Below, in pieces: positions 26,017-35,580 of a stretch of 64,000 nt of DNA. Position 1 is the first letter of the stretch, and every line of letters starts with the position of its first letter. The stretch spans positions 1 to 64,000 of the forward strand of contig CAVTEP010000006.1 of assembly GCA_963733915.1 (NCBI GenBank). The letters are read 5' to 3'. The notes under the pieces were generated by a model. That model searched no databases and was not told the origin of the DNA. It was given only the letters and a program-made list of their open reading frames with translations. This stretch comes from Sulfomarinibacter sp963733915 (lineage in GTDB: Bacteria > Acidobacteriota > Thermoanaerobaculia > Thermoanaerobaculales > Sulfomarinibacteraceae). Made by a program: the position numbers and the translations under genes.

Positions 26017-28660
26017 TCAGTCGCCGGATTCAGCTTCCAGCTTGTACAGCGTATTGAACAAGAGCTTGAAGGTCCGTAGCGGTTGGGCACGGTGTTGGGC
26101 GTGGAAGCCGATCAGGATGACCTTGCCTTTTCCGACCTGAAACTCCACCGCAGCGGCCTTTTTTTCGAGCCGCTCGCCGCCTTCGAGGTAGCCGCTCGAT
26201 CAGGATGTCCTTGTCGTCGTCGGGATAGCGCGCGATGACAGTACGGCCGAAACGAGCATCGGGCACTCGCGTCTGATAAGCCGGGGAGTCGGCAAAGTAG
26301 ATCGCCTCTTCGGGGCGCATACCAAAGGTCAGCGGACTCTCGGTGTTCATGGACACCCTCAGGGTCGATCCGGGACAGTTGAACTCGTCCCGCGAGACCT
26401 TGGCCAGGCTGTTGCTCACCGGGAGCTCGAAGAGCTCGATGAAGTAATCGCTCGATGAACCGAGAGCGACGACGGTGCCGCCGTTTTCGACCCACTCCTT
26501 GATCCTCGTGCCGCCTTTGGTCGTCTTGCTGTCCTTCGAGTTCTCGGCGTCCCGATCGGTTGACCAATCGTCGATGCCGCCGCTGTACGCCGGGGGCAGA
26601 GGAGACCAGAAGCTGCTGGAGGGGCTGTCGCGTGTCGGGTTTGCCGCTGGCGATGATCGAGGGGTCGACGTCGGGAAACAACAGCACGTCGACCTGGCTG
26701 GTGAAGCCACCCGAGCGAATCTGCTGGTTGGCGATGCTGGTGAGCGGGAAACTCGTAGTTTTCGAGCACGAACCGGGTCCAGCCCTCGTCCATGCTGGCC
26801 ACCCATGGCTTGTAGAGGCCGAGTCGGGCGCTGCCGACCCGCCACATCTCGCCTTGTGGTGCTTCGGTCATCGGGACCACCGGCAGGTGGAGCTCGTCGG
26901 CGATTTCCTTCAACCTGGACGGATCGACGTCGTCGGCCGAAAGGTAGATGTCTCCGCGCCGTCCAGCGTTCGTGTCGGCAGCGAAGCGGTTGACGGTCTT
27001 ACCGTCGGCGAGCAAGCCGGTTGACCGCCGCGTAGGCGCTGTCGGCGGCGGCTGGAATCACATGGCCCGCGGCGGCGCCGTCAATCTGTGGTTGCGGCCA
27101 GATCGGCTCGGTCAGCGGTACGAGAGAACCGTCGAGGGCTTGGGCGGCCTCGACGATCTCCACACCCATCGACAGCGGTAACGACCAGCTTGCGACGTCG
27201 TACGGTTCGAGGATTCCTCCGTCCGACGAGTTCTTGACCTCCGGGTAGCGCTGAGGGCGCAACATGGTCAAGAGAAACGGCCGGTAGGGTTGCGCAGCGG
27301 GGATCACTACCGTGCCGGCAGGGTACACGGCAAAACCGATGTGGAGGGGTTCGGAGTTCTGGGCGACCTCGACGCCGTGGAGCAGCATCAGGTCCACGAG
27401 CTTGGCGGCCGCAACCGGGTCGTGCTGGCCGGGTGGGATGATGAACGCGTAGGGCGGCTCGGCCTTGCCGTTGTCGATCGACCAGCGCGCCATCCGGTAG
27501 GTGTTGTTGAGAATTGAAGCGCGGTTCTCGGCGTTGGCTTCGAGGAAGGCCCAGGTGGCGATCAACTCGTACTCGACGATGTCACGCAGCCGCCACCACC
27601 CGCCGGGCCAGGGCGACGGGAAGTTTGATCGGCGGCCGTATTCCGGCAATCCCTTCGCATCGCCGCGGAGCTCTCCGGGGTCGACAAAGACCGGCGTCGC
27701 GATGCGGGCGCTCGCGACCTCGGTCAGCAACCCGGTGACGTTTTTCCACCATGCGGTGTTGCGGGTGCCGCCGGGCCAGTAGCTGTCAAAGATCATGTTG
27801 TGGCCGACGCCGGTCTTGTCGGCCTGTTCGAGTCGAAAGCTCATGTTGGTGCCGAGGACATCGGCCTGGCGGTAGATCAGCGAGTGAACCTCCTCGTTGA
27901 GGGGGTCGGTCTGCGGGGGCACGAACATGCGGGGGCCGGTCGAGCCCATCTGATGTTCGTCGAGAAACGACTGCGGAAACCAGCGGTGGTAGAGGACGTC
28001 GTTGACGACCCGCGTCTCTTTCTGGGTCAGCATGTAGAAATCGCGGTTGTTGTCGTGGCCGACGTAGTGGTGGTAGAGCCACGGCATGCGACCGCCCTCG
28101 TACTCTGTGCCGAGCCACTCGTTGTACCAGTCGACAACCATGATCTGGCCGTCGGGGTTGATGGAGGGCATGATCAAGAGAACCGCCTCCTCCATCCACG
28201 CGAGCTTTTCCGGATCGTCGGTGGTTGCGAAGTCGTACACGAACTCGGTCACCATCTGGGTCGATCCGACCTCGGTGGAGTGGATCGAGCAGGTCACCAG
28301 AGCGATGACCTTTCCTTCGTCGACGAGAGCCGCCGCCGCCTCGGGCGAAAGATCCCCGGGTCTGGCCAGGCGTCTGGCGATCTCACGCAACCGGTCCAGC
28401 TTCGCCTGGTTGGACGCGGAGCTCAGGACCACGATCTTCATCGGGTTGTCGAGGGTCGACCGGCCCGCATCCTCGATCGACACCCGGTCCGACGCCGCGG
28501 CCACGGTCTCGAGGTAGGCGAGAACCTCGGGGTAGGGAATGAGAGTGCGATCGGCGCCGACCTCGTGGCCGACGACCTCGGCCGGGCTCGGGATGCCGGT
28601 CTCTGCCCAACAAGGGCTGCTCACGCACAGGATCAACGTTGCGACGAGGATTCTCATCAT
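26017..28660 (-). CDS. Exported M14-family zinc carboxypeptidase, frame broken four times
   Basis: The signal peptide is MMRILVATLILCVSSPCWA. The M14 zinc ligands His127 and Glu130 are in CSIHSTEVGS, followed by NPDGQ, HDNNRDFYMLTQ and LDEHQMGS. After residue about 550 the frame changes four times, at about 27014-27020, 26745-26749, 26591-26602 and 26190-26200. Each junction is repaired by removing one base, giving continuous family-like sequence (LADGKTVNRF; ENYEFPLTSIANQQIRSGG; PAYSGGIDDW; GYLEGGERLEKKAAAVEFQ; GFHAQHRAQPLRTFKLLFNTLY). Corrected length is about 879 residues, usual for this large M14 subfamily. ATG 28660 and 28657 are adjacent, with AAGGGG just upstream. The open frame extending to 28816 is rejected because it reads into a repeat. 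Confidence 0.85.
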
Positions 28661-29159
28661 GCCCCTTTCGATTCGGTCGCCCTCCGCGACGTCGGATGAT
28701 TCTAGGGCAGAAACCTGAGCCTCGTGAAAAAAATCGGCGACCGTTGGACGAGAATGGCCCCTGCCCTCTTCTTTGGGCGGGTCCTGATATGTGCTCTTCA
28801 ATTTGTTGGCACTCACCCGCAGAATCCAGCACCTCGCTCTCGTGGCCCGCGATACGGTGAGAGATACGGGTTTGATACCAGCTTCTCGCGGGGTCGCGCA
28901 GCCGCAGAAACGTCACAACCACAAAGGCACAAAGACGCAAAGAAAAACACAAAGGAAATCATCTTGGTGAAATCCTTCGTGGCTTTGTGTCTTTGTGGTT
29001 GCGGTTCATGCAAATCCACAAGACGACATCGACCAATCATGTCTTGCAGGAGGCCCAGCTCCCAGCGCACAGCGCACGGCGCGTAGCTCGAAGCCCACGA
29101 CCCGGGTTGATTCCTCTGATATGCCAAGTAGACTGTTGCGACTCGACTGGAGGTGACCC
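28661..29159. other. 499-base divergent intergenic region
   Basis: It lies between the M14 peptidase (minus) and the Xaa-Pro aminopeptidase (plus). Most of it is the approximately 320-base repeat element listed separately. The remainder near 29120-29150 contains TAGACT (29125-29130) followed by a leader with GGAGG, a candidate promoter for the aminopeptidase. No protein gene is supported. Confidence 0.6.
28725..29045. repeat. Family E long repeat element, copy 1
   Basis: An approximately 320-base element is about 80% identical by eye to 51031-51348. Its right part is a hairpin: AACCACAAAGGCACAAAGAC (from 28918) faces GTCTTTGTGGTT (to 29000). The left part carries a conserved, non-palindromic block. 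An open frame on the minus strand is shared by both copies, but substitutions fall mostly at codon positions two and three alike, so it is not under protein-coding constraint. Confidence 0.85.
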
Positions 29160-30467
29160 TTGGGCCAGGACGACATGCGGGGCGGCAACTATGCGGCGGA
29201 ACTGCAGCCGAAAGCGGTCTACAAGCAGCGCCGGCGGCGGCTGGGCGAGCGGACCGGCGACGCGACGGTGGTGCTGTGGGGGGCCGGAGACGACCGCGGA
29301 TACGGCGATGTGGGAACTTTCCGCCAGAGCTCGAACTTCTTCTATTTGAGTGGCGTCGAGCTGCCGAATGCAGCCATCGTGATCCGGCCCGGTGATGGCG
29401 GCGATCTCCTCTTCCTGCCGCCGCGAAACCCCAACGTCGAGCGCTGGACCGGCCCGAAGTGGGGCCCCGGTGCGGAGGCGGCCGAGGAGCTGGGCTTTGA
29501 AGAGGTCCTGTCGACGCAGCCTTCCGAGATCGTGCTCGATGCACGCCGCCGTCCGGTGCCCGGGCTCGAAGGCCGTCTCCAGGGTTGGCTCGGCGAGCCG
29601 GGCGCCGTGCTCGCAACCGAGCTGCCGCCGGTCGGCAGCGGAGCCGAGCTGCCTCCGACCCACCGCTTTGTCGCGAGTCTGCGCGATCGCCTGCCGTCGT
29701 TTTCCGTCAGGGATCTCGGCGAGCATCTGGCGGCGATGCGGGTGATCAAGGATGAGGGCGAGATCGGTCTCATGCGCAAGGCGGTGGCGGCCACGATCGA
29801 GGGTCAGCGCCGCGCCGCACGGGCAATACGCCCGGGTGTCGGCGAAGGGGTGGTGGATGGGCTGGTCTACGCGGCGTTTCGGGAGATGGGGGCGGAGGGC
29901 CTCGCGTTTCCGTCGATCGTCGGATCCGGATACAACGCCACCACGCTGCACTACGACCAGAATGTCGGCACCTGTCGGGACGGCGAGCTGGTGGTGGTCG
30001 ACATCGGCGCGCGATACGGTTACTACTGCGGCGACCTCACCCGGACCTTTCCCGCCAACGGCCGCTTCACGCCGCGCCAGAGAGATATCTACAACCTCGT
30101 GCTCGAGGCCCACGATCGCGCCGCCGAGGCGATCCGGCCCGGGGCGACGGTTTTCGAGCTGCGCAAAATCGCCTACGGTGTCTTCGAGGAATCCGGGGTC
30201 CGCGATGCCGATGGCGGCGCGCTGGGCCAGTATTTCATCCACGGTCTCGGCCACCCTCTCGGGCTCGATGCCCACGACCCCGGCAGCGACGACATGAAGC
30301 TCGAGGCGGGAATGGTGATCACAAACGAACCCGGTATCTACCTTCCCGGGGAGGAGCTCGGCGCACGGATCGAAAACGACTTCCTGGTCACCGCTGACGG
30401 CGCCGAAAACCTGTCGGCCGATCTTCCTACGACAGCCGACGACATCGAAGCCTTGATGCGAAGTTGA
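29160..30467 (+). CDS. Xaa-Pro aminopeptidase (M24B)
   Basis: This 435-residue cytoplasmic metalloenzyme removes N-terminal residues ahead of proline. The N-terminal creatinase-like domain (SSNFFYLSGVELPNAAIVI) precedes a pita-bread domain with the dimetal ligands in VVVDIGARYGYYCGDLTRTFP (two Asp), HGLGHPLGLDAHD (His), TNEPGIYLP (Glu) and ARIENDFLV (Glu). TTG 29160 is the likely start because GGAGG lies about seven bases upstream; ATG 29175 is an alternative. The preceding M14 peptidase is divergently transcribed, so both peptidase genes share one intergenic region. A short AACGTT repeat follows the stop. Confidence 0.92.
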   Translation: MGQDDMRGGNYAAELQPKAVYKQRRRRLGERTGDATVVLWGAGDDRGYGDVGTFRQSSNFFYLSGVELPNAAIVIRPGDGGDLLFLPPRNPNVERWTGPKWGPGAEAAEELGFEEVLSTQPSEIVLDARRRPVPGLEGRLQGWLGEPGAVLATELPPVGSGAELPPTHRFVASLRDRLPSFSVRDLGEHLAAMRVIKDEGEIGLMRKAVAATIEGQRRAARAIRPGVGEGVVDGLVYAAFREMGAEGLAFPSIVGSGYNATTLHYDQNVGTCRDGELVVVDIGARYGYYCGDLTRTFPANGRFTPRQRDIYNLVLEAHDRAAEAIRPGATVFELRKIAYGVFEESGVRDADGGALGQYFIHGLGHPLGLDAHDPGSDDMKLEAGMVITNEPGIYLPGEELGARIENDFLVTADGAENLSADLPTTADDIEALMRS

Positions 30468-30470
30468 CCA

Positions 30471-30507
30471 ACGTTCTAACGTCAAAACGTTCAGTCGTTT
30501 GAACGTT
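30471..30507. repeat. AACGTT-type repeat (family C tail only)
   Basis: AACGTTCTAACGTCAAAACG (30472-30491) is followed by TTTGAACGTT, giving an imperfect hairpin between the aminopeptidase stop and the histidine kinase promoter. Confidence 0.75.
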
Positions 30508-30524
30508 GTCTGAGTGGTCGGCGA

Positions 30525-30530
30525 TATACT
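30525..30530 (+). promoter_or_regulatory. -10-like TATACT seven bases before the kinase start
   Basis: TATACT matches five of six bases of the sigma-70 -10 consensus (TATAAT) and ends seven bases before ATG 30538. No Shine-Dalgarno follows, so a leaderless mRNA is likely. There is no well-placed -35; TTGAAC at 30499 is 20 bases away. Confidence 0.5.
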
Positions 30531-30537
30531 CCCATCA

Positions 30538-33500
30538 ATGGAAGATCCCGCAACGGGTCGATCGTCACTGAGATCCTGGTTGCTCGCTCTGGCCGCGGTT
30601 GCCGTGTGTGGGCCCTGGCCGGATTGGAACCCGGGAACCTTCGCCCTGCTCGCGTTGTGCGTGGCGATGCTCATTCTCGCGCGACCAAAGGGGCGCGGGT
30701 GGTGGCCGTGGTCGGCGGTCGCTGTCGCCGCCCTCATCGCCGCGTGGCCGGCCGGGGTCGAAACCGGTCGAGAACAGCTGAAGGCTCAGCTCGAGGACCA
30801 CTGCCGGCGGATGCTGACCGCGGGTGAAGAGCTCGCCACCGACGAGACACTGTTGAGGTTGCTCGGCGCTTCCGGTGAGGCGGTGGATCCCGCACACCCG
30901 TTCTCGGTTCTTGACCGCAGCGCCCGTAGAGCGCCGGGTCGCACGATTTATCTTGCCGACGACCGCGGACGGGTGATCGCGTGGGGTGGTGTTGGTGCGA
31001 CGTTTCCCGATCGACTGCGACCGCTCGGTCAACGCCAGTGGGGCGTAGCGTGGTCCGCGGGTGGTGCTGATCTGTGGCTGAGGGACCCGTTGTTGATAGA
31101 CGGCCGCATTGTCGGTGCGGTGATCCTGTCCGACCGCGCGCCGCTGTCGGACTCGAGTATCTGGGGGATGCGGGCGGGGCGGGGCCGCGAGCTCGTCCTC
31201 GGCGTCCGGCACGACGACGCAGTGACCGTGACGGCCGCAGCCGCACCCGGGGTAGCGGTGCCGGTCGCGGTCATTTCCGCCGACGCCTGGAAGAAGTCCG
31301 AGATGCGTTGGGCGGGTTGGTTTCTCCTCGCCGCGATCGCGATCGCTTTCGAGCCCTGGATGGCGGCGCCGGCGGTCGTTGCGGGGGGCGCCTCGCTCCT
31401 CGCGGCGGTCGGAACTCCGTCCCCGTTCTCCTTTGCCGCTCTGGTGTTGATGAGCGGATGCGCTCTCGGGCGGATGACGGCCGTGGTCGAAGCGCAATGG
31501 TCACGGGCGATCGTGGTCGCGGCACTGACCGGCGCGTCGCTGCTGGCGATCTTCAGCACACCCTTGGATCGTTTCGAATGGCTTCCCGCACATTTGTTGC
31601 GTCCGGGATGGGGCGGTGTGTGGATGGTGGCGCTGGCGTGGCTGTTGTCCGGGTGGCCATTCGGCGATGGTGCTTCGATGACGCTCGCGCGCAGGCTGCG
31701 CGTCGCGGCCATGCTGGCGTTGTTGGCCCTCGTGGTGCATGCGGTTCGTCTTCCGGTCGAGCTCGAAGCACGGGTCGGAGAGGACTCTCAAGTCGTTTTG
31801 CCGCGAGGGGATCTGCGGCTCGATGCGTTGCTGCCGGTCCCGCCGTCAGAGTGTCGTCTCACCGATCTGGCACCGACGCTTGCGGACCGGTGGCGGCTTG
31901 GCGAGTGGAGGACGCCGTCAGAGTTGGTGCTGATCGACGAGACCGGATTCGAGGTTTCTCGCTGGGGCGACCTCGCGGCTGCGGGCGAGAGCGTTCGGGT
32001 GGTGCGGCGGTGGGACTTCGAGGGCGCGTCACCGCTGTTTCTCGAGCTCGGCGTTGCGACCGAGCCGTGGAGCGTTCTCGGTGACTGGCGAACCGAATCG
32101 GCAGTCGAGGACGCGCGCAGCAGCCCGGTGTGGTTTGTGGCGTTGACCCGGTCAGGGGAGGTCGCGGCCAGCTTGCATCCGGAGATCAAGAGTCTCGACC
32201 CGAAACGTGCGGGTGAGCTCTTCCACGCCGGCGGCGGTTGGGCGCGCATTTTTATCGGAGACGATCGCAGGCTGGCTCGAGTGGAGCGCCGGGGCCAATG
32301 GCTGGTCCTCGCCGCGGCGCACCACGCGTCGGTGTGGGATTGGGTGCTTCGCTCCGCAATCGCCCTGCTGTGGGCCCTCCTTGGCGCTGCGATCGCGAAG
32401 CCGCCGATGCTCGGGAGGCAGTATCTTTCGACTTTCGGCGGCCGTCTCAGGTTGCTGGTTGCCGGAGGGGTCGTACTGCCGCTCGCGATCATGACGCTCT
32501 TCGTCCACCAGCGAATCTCTACCCAGGAGCTGCACCTCGAGCGAAACCGCGGGCTCGATGCGCTCCAGGCCGCCCGGTACACCGCGGTCCACCTCGGCGG
32601 CGGTTTCGCCGTCAACGACCAGCTGGCGCGCTGGTTGGCGGACGGGTGGGGCGGCGAGGTGACTCTGTGGGACGGGATCTGGTCGGTGGCGGCCTCTCGC
32701 CCCGACCTCGTGATCAGAGGCGCGCTTCCCCAGCTTCCCCTCTCCGCGACCGTTCCCCCCTTCCTCCTCGGAAAGGACGATTCCACCGTGCTGAGGTGGC
32801 GGAACCGATTGGTGGCCGCGGGCCCGGTTGACCTGCAGGGGAATCGCTTTCTCGTGCACCTGTACCGTTCCGATCCGGTCCGGACGGGCGCGGACCTCGG
32901 GGCGGTGGACTGGTTGCTCACGGGGGCGCTCCTCTCGGCTCTGTTGGCGCTGGTGCTCACGAACCAGGTCGAGCAGCGGCTGAGCACCTCGCTGCGAGAG
33001 CTGGTGACGCTGTCGCGCAAGCTACTCGACGGTGAGCCGGTTGGCGAGCTGCGGCGCCCTCGAGAGACCGATCTCGCCGAGGTGTTGGATGCCGTGAGGT
33101 CGATGAACGAGGAGGTACAGCATCGCGAGCTCCGCCTGCGCTACCAGGAGGAGCTGCTCCGCATCACCCTTAAAACCCTGGAACCGGCGGTGGTCGTGCT
33201 CGAGCCCGACGGCTCTGAACGATTCGCCAACCCGAGCGCCGTCAGATACCAGGAGGATTACGGGGAAATGTTCCTCGAGCAGCTGCGGCATGTTGTCGAA
33301 GAAGCCAGTATTGGCGGATCGGCGGCAAAAACCGTTCAGCCGCAGCCCGGCAGTGATTTGACGTGGCGTATCGGCGTCGCCGGGGTGCCGTTTCCGGATG
33401 GTGCGCTCGGGCTTGTGGCGGTTGTCGACGATGTAACGGATTTGGTGCGTGCCGATCGCGTCCAGCAGCTGAACCAGTTGGCCAGGATAGTCGCCCACGA

Positions 33501-34149
33501 GATCAAGAACCCCCTGACGCCGATTCGTCTCTGGACCCAGGAACTGGAGGCCGCAATCCAGAGAGGCGATCGCGGCCTTCCGGCGCTGACCAGGGAGGCC
33601 TGTCGGGAAATCGCTGTCCAGGTCGAACGCTTGAGGGAGACCGCAAACTCGTTTTCGAACCTCGTGGCCTTGGAGAGCTGGGAGACCGAGCCAGTTGACC
33701 TGGCCAAACTCGTTGCCGAGGTGCCGAGTGGTAGCGAGGTCCTCGCGCGTCGCGGGATTGACATCGAGCGTGTGGTCGAATCGGCGCCACCCGTCTCGGG
33801 CGACCGCCAATGGCTGCGCCGTGCCCTCGCCAACCTCGTTCAGAACAGCCTCGACGCGCTCTCCGGCCAGCCGGGAACGGTCGTGTTGCGTCTACGGTCG
33901 GAGGGTGAGCGGGTGGTGCTCGAGGTGGAGGACAGCGGCGGTGGTGTTCCGGAAGACCGCATGCCCGACCTGTTTACCCCGCATTTTTCGACCACCACGG
34001 CCGGCAGCGGTCTCGGTCTTGCCCTGGTCAACCAGGTGGTAGTGCGGTGCCATGGGAGCGTCTCCGCCGCAAACGGTGAACAAGGTCTCAGGGTGCGGCT
34101 CGAATTTCCGACCTCGCGGAGCCTGCGCAGGAAAGAACTGGCCGACTGA
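30538..34149 (+). CDS. NtrY-like membrane sensor histidine kinase
   Basis: This 1,203-residue sensor kinase has a long N-terminal half with many membrane segments and two extracytoplasmic regions. A membrane exit near residue 795-820 is followed by a HAMP-like linker (TSLRELVTLSRKLLDGEPVGELRRP), a PAS-like domain (LKTLEPAVVVLEPDGSERFANP), the H box with His987 (ARIVAHEIKNPLTPIRL), the N box NLVQNSLDAL, and the G boxes DSGGGVPE and GSGLGLALV. The H-box sequence and architecture match NtrY-type kinases of nitrogen or redox two-component systems. No response regulator is adjacent, so the partner is elsewhere. ATG 30538 is preferred over GTG 30514 because of the promoter-like TATACT between them. 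Confidence 0.9.
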   Translation: MEDPATGRSSLRSWLLALAAVAVCGPWPDWNPGTFALLALCVAMLILARPKGRGWWPWSAVAVAALIAAWPAGVETGREQLKAQLEDHCRRMLTAGEELATDETLLRLLGASGEAVDPAHPFSVLDRSARRAPGRTIYLADDRGRVIAWGGVGATFPDRLRPLGQRQWGVAWSAGGADLWLRDPLLIDGRIVGAVILSDRAPLSDSSIWGMRAGRGRELVLGVRHDDAVTVTAAAAPGVAVPVAVISADAWKKSEMRWAGWFLLAAIAIAFEPWMAAPAVVAGGASLLAAVGTPSPFSFAALVLMSGCALGRMTAVVEAQWSRAIVVAALTGASLLAIFSTPLDRFEWLPAHLLRPGWGGVWMVALAWLLSGWPFGDGASMTLARRLRVAAMLALLALVVHAVRLPVELEARVGEDSQVVLPRGDLRLDALLPVPPSECRLTDLAPTLADRWRLGEWRTPSELVLIDETGFEVSRWGDLAAAGESVRVVRRWDFEGASPLFLELGVATEPWSVLGDWRTESAVEDARSSPVWFVALTRSGEVAASLHPEIKSLDPKRAGELFHAGGGWARIFIGDDRRLARVERRGQWLVLAAAHHASVWDWVLRSAIALLWALLGAAIAKPPMLGRQYLSTFGGRLRLLVAGGVVLPLAIMTLFVHQRISTQELHLERNRGLDALQAARYTAVHLGGGFAVNDQLARWLADGWGGEVTLWDGIWSVAASRPDLVIRGALPQLPLSATVPPFLLGKDDSTVLRWRNRLVAAGPVDLQGNRFLVHLYRSDPVRTGADLGAVDWLLTGALLSALLALVLTNQVEQRLSTSLRELVTLSRKLLDGEPVGELRRPRETDLAEVLDAVRSMNEEVQHRELRLRYQEELLRITLKTLEPAVVVLEPDGSERFANPSAVRYQEDYGEMFLEQLRHVVEEASIGGSAAKTVQPQPGSDLTWRIGVAGVPFPDGALGLVAVVDDVTDLVRADRVQQLNQLARIVAHEIKNPLTPIRLWTQELEAAIQRGDRGLPALTREACREIAVQVERLRETANSFSNLVALESWETEPVDLAKLVAEVPSGSEVLARRGIDIERVVESAPPVSGDRQWLRRALANLVQNSLDALSGQPGTVVLRLRSEGERVVLEVEDSGGGVPEDRMPDLFTPHFSTTTAGSGLGLALVNQVVVRCHGSVSAANGEQGLRVRLEFPTSRSLRRKELAD

Positions 34150-34182
34150 AAAAAAACCGAGTATGACTGCCCTCACCTTTGT

Positions 34183-34188
34183 TAGGAT
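34183..34188 (+). promoter_or_regulatory. -10-like TAGGAT six bases before the lipoprotein start
   Basis: TAGGAT ends six bases before ATG 34195 with no Shine-Dalgarno between. This suggests the lipoprotein gene has its own leaderless promoter although it follows the kinase by only 45 bases. Confidence 0.35.
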
Positions 34189-34194
34189 AATCCA

Positions 34195-35580
34195 ATGAAT
34201 ACGGTAGCCCGTATGTCTCATCGGCTCGTTGCTGGGGTCATCGTTGCCGTTGTGCTTTTCGGCTGTGGGGACAGCGACAACTCGTTCCGGGAGATTGCGC
34301 CCACGCCCCGGCGTGTCGTCGTGTGGATTGGCGAAGACGGGCTCAACAGTGAGTCTGCGGAGCGCCTCCATTCGCTGGGCGTGGACGAGGTGGTGGTTCG
34401 TCGCGGGATCCTCGACCTCGAAGGCGCCATGCCCCTGTTGCGGTTGAGCGCCGCCCCGCCGGTCGAAGGACCGATCCCGGTCGCAATCGCGCTCGAGGTC
34501 AGCGGCGTTCGCGACGGCCTCGGTACGGCGGCCGCCGATGCGGTGTGGCGAGGTCTCGAAGCCGAGCTCGACGGCGAGATCCCGGCCGAGGTGATTCTCG
34601 ACATGCCGCAGCTCGCGCAAGGTCTTGACGAGTTTGTGATTTCGCTGACCGAGGCCTCGGGAGTGCCGGTGGTTCCACTCTTCAGTTTCGATCAGCTTCA
34701 GCGCGACGCGGCCGTAGAGGTGGCCGAGGCGGCGCGGGCATGCGTCGTGCCAGCCTTCGGTACCGACGGCGCCGATCTCCGGGGCGTCGGCGAGCTCGAT
34801 CCCTTGCCCCTCGCAAAGAAGCTCGAACGGCTTGCCGGCACCGGCGTCCGGGTTCGGCTGGCCGTCGTGCTGACGCCTCGGACCGAGCCTCCGTTGGCTG
34901 GGCCGGGGGAGGATCTCGATTTGCTGACCGAGGAACGAACGGCTACGGCTTCCACCTCGTCATCCCTCGACCGAAGCTTCGTCTTCAAGCGTGCCGCGAC
35001 CTGGAGCGGCCGCGACTGGAAACAGGGCGAAAGCGTGGCCGTGAGATGGTTCGACGCTGCCCGGCTGCACGCCGCGCTGGCCGAGATTCACCGCCTCGTT
35101 CTGCCCGAGGTGGCGGGTTGGGACCTGGTGACGCTGCCGCCCGAAGAACGGTCCCTCGGGCTTGGGCGGGAGACTTTCCTTCGGTTTCTCGGGGGCGAGG
35201 GTCCGGCCCCGGAGCTCAAGGTCGATGTCGACCGCGAAGGGCGCACGTTGCGGGTGACGGTCGTCAATTCGGGTCCGTTCGTCACCGCCGTGTCGAATCA
35301 CGGCAACTGGGTGCAGGTCTCGGTCGACGAAGGCTGGGTTCAAGCCAACGAACCTGGGTCCTTCGATCGCGTGAGCCTCGGCACGGCCAGTGGCGACGAC
35401 TGGCGTGACGGCGACCTCGAACGCGCCAACGGTGTCCGATTTTCGGAGATCTACATCGGCCCGAGCGAGCGGATCACCAGCGGCCAGGTGCAAATGCCGT
35501 CGAGCGGCACCCGGGTGACGGTACGTTGGCACTTCACGCTCTCGGATGGATCGGCAATTACCGGAGCCGTTGAACGTTAG
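34195..35580 (+). CDS. Predicted lipoprotein of unknown function
   Basis: This 461-residue protein has a lipoprotein signal: hydrophobic VAGVIVAVVLFGCG with Cys24 as the lipidation site. The first part (RRVVVWIGEDG, ERLHSLGVDEVVVRRG, PAEVILDMPQ) reads like a TIM-barrel glycosidase-type fold, similar in style to DUF3142 proteins, but I cannot assign a family firmly. The C-terminal 100 residues (LRVTVVNSGPFVTAVSNHGNWVQV, GTRVTVRWHFTLSDGSAI) look like a beta-sandwich. It follows the histidine kinase and might be its envelope-side partner (inference). The final codons GTT GAA CGT TAG come from the AACGTT repeat. Confidence 0.7.
   Translation: MNTVARMSHRLVAGVIVAVVLFGCGDSDNSFREIAPTPRRVVVWIGEDGLNSESAERLHSLGVDEVVVRRGILDLEGAMPLLRLSAAPPVEGPIPVAIALEVSGVRDGLGTAAADAVWRGLEAELDGEIPAEVILDMPQLAQGLDEFVISLTEASGVPVVPLFSFDQLQRDAAVEVAEAARACVVPAFGTDGADLRGVGELDPLPLAKKLERLAGTGVRVRLAVVLTPRTEPPLAGPGEDLDLLTEERTATASTSSSLDRSFVFKRAATWSGRDWKQGESVAVRWFDAARLHAALAEIHRLVLPEVAGWDLVTLPPEERSLGLGRETFLRFLGGEGPAPELKVDVDREGRTLRVTVVNSGPFVTAVSNHGNWVQVSVDEGWVQANEPGSFDRVSLGTASGDDWRDGDLERANGVRFSEIYIGPSERITSGQVQMPSSGTRVTVRWHFTLSDGSAITGAVER

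Noticed and set aside
295..28660. Programmed +1 frameshifting as the explanation for all eight breaks
   Set aside because: There is no shared slippery codon or stop-codon context at the junctions, and four sites in one peptidase gene would be unprecedented. I keep it only as an alternative to sequencing error.
28661..28816. N-terminal extension of the M14 peptidase up to 28816
   Set aside because: The extra residues lie in the repeat element, and the signal peptide at 28660 with AAGGGG upstream is the better start.
28383..28952. Minus-strand open frame beginning MCFSLRLCAFVVV over the long repeat
   Set aside because: It is the translation of the AAAGGCACAAAG hairpin repeat; the same frame recurs at 50850-51323 with NHKDTKTRR. 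Such frames are a known artefact of this word repeat, and copy-to-copy changes show no coding constraint.
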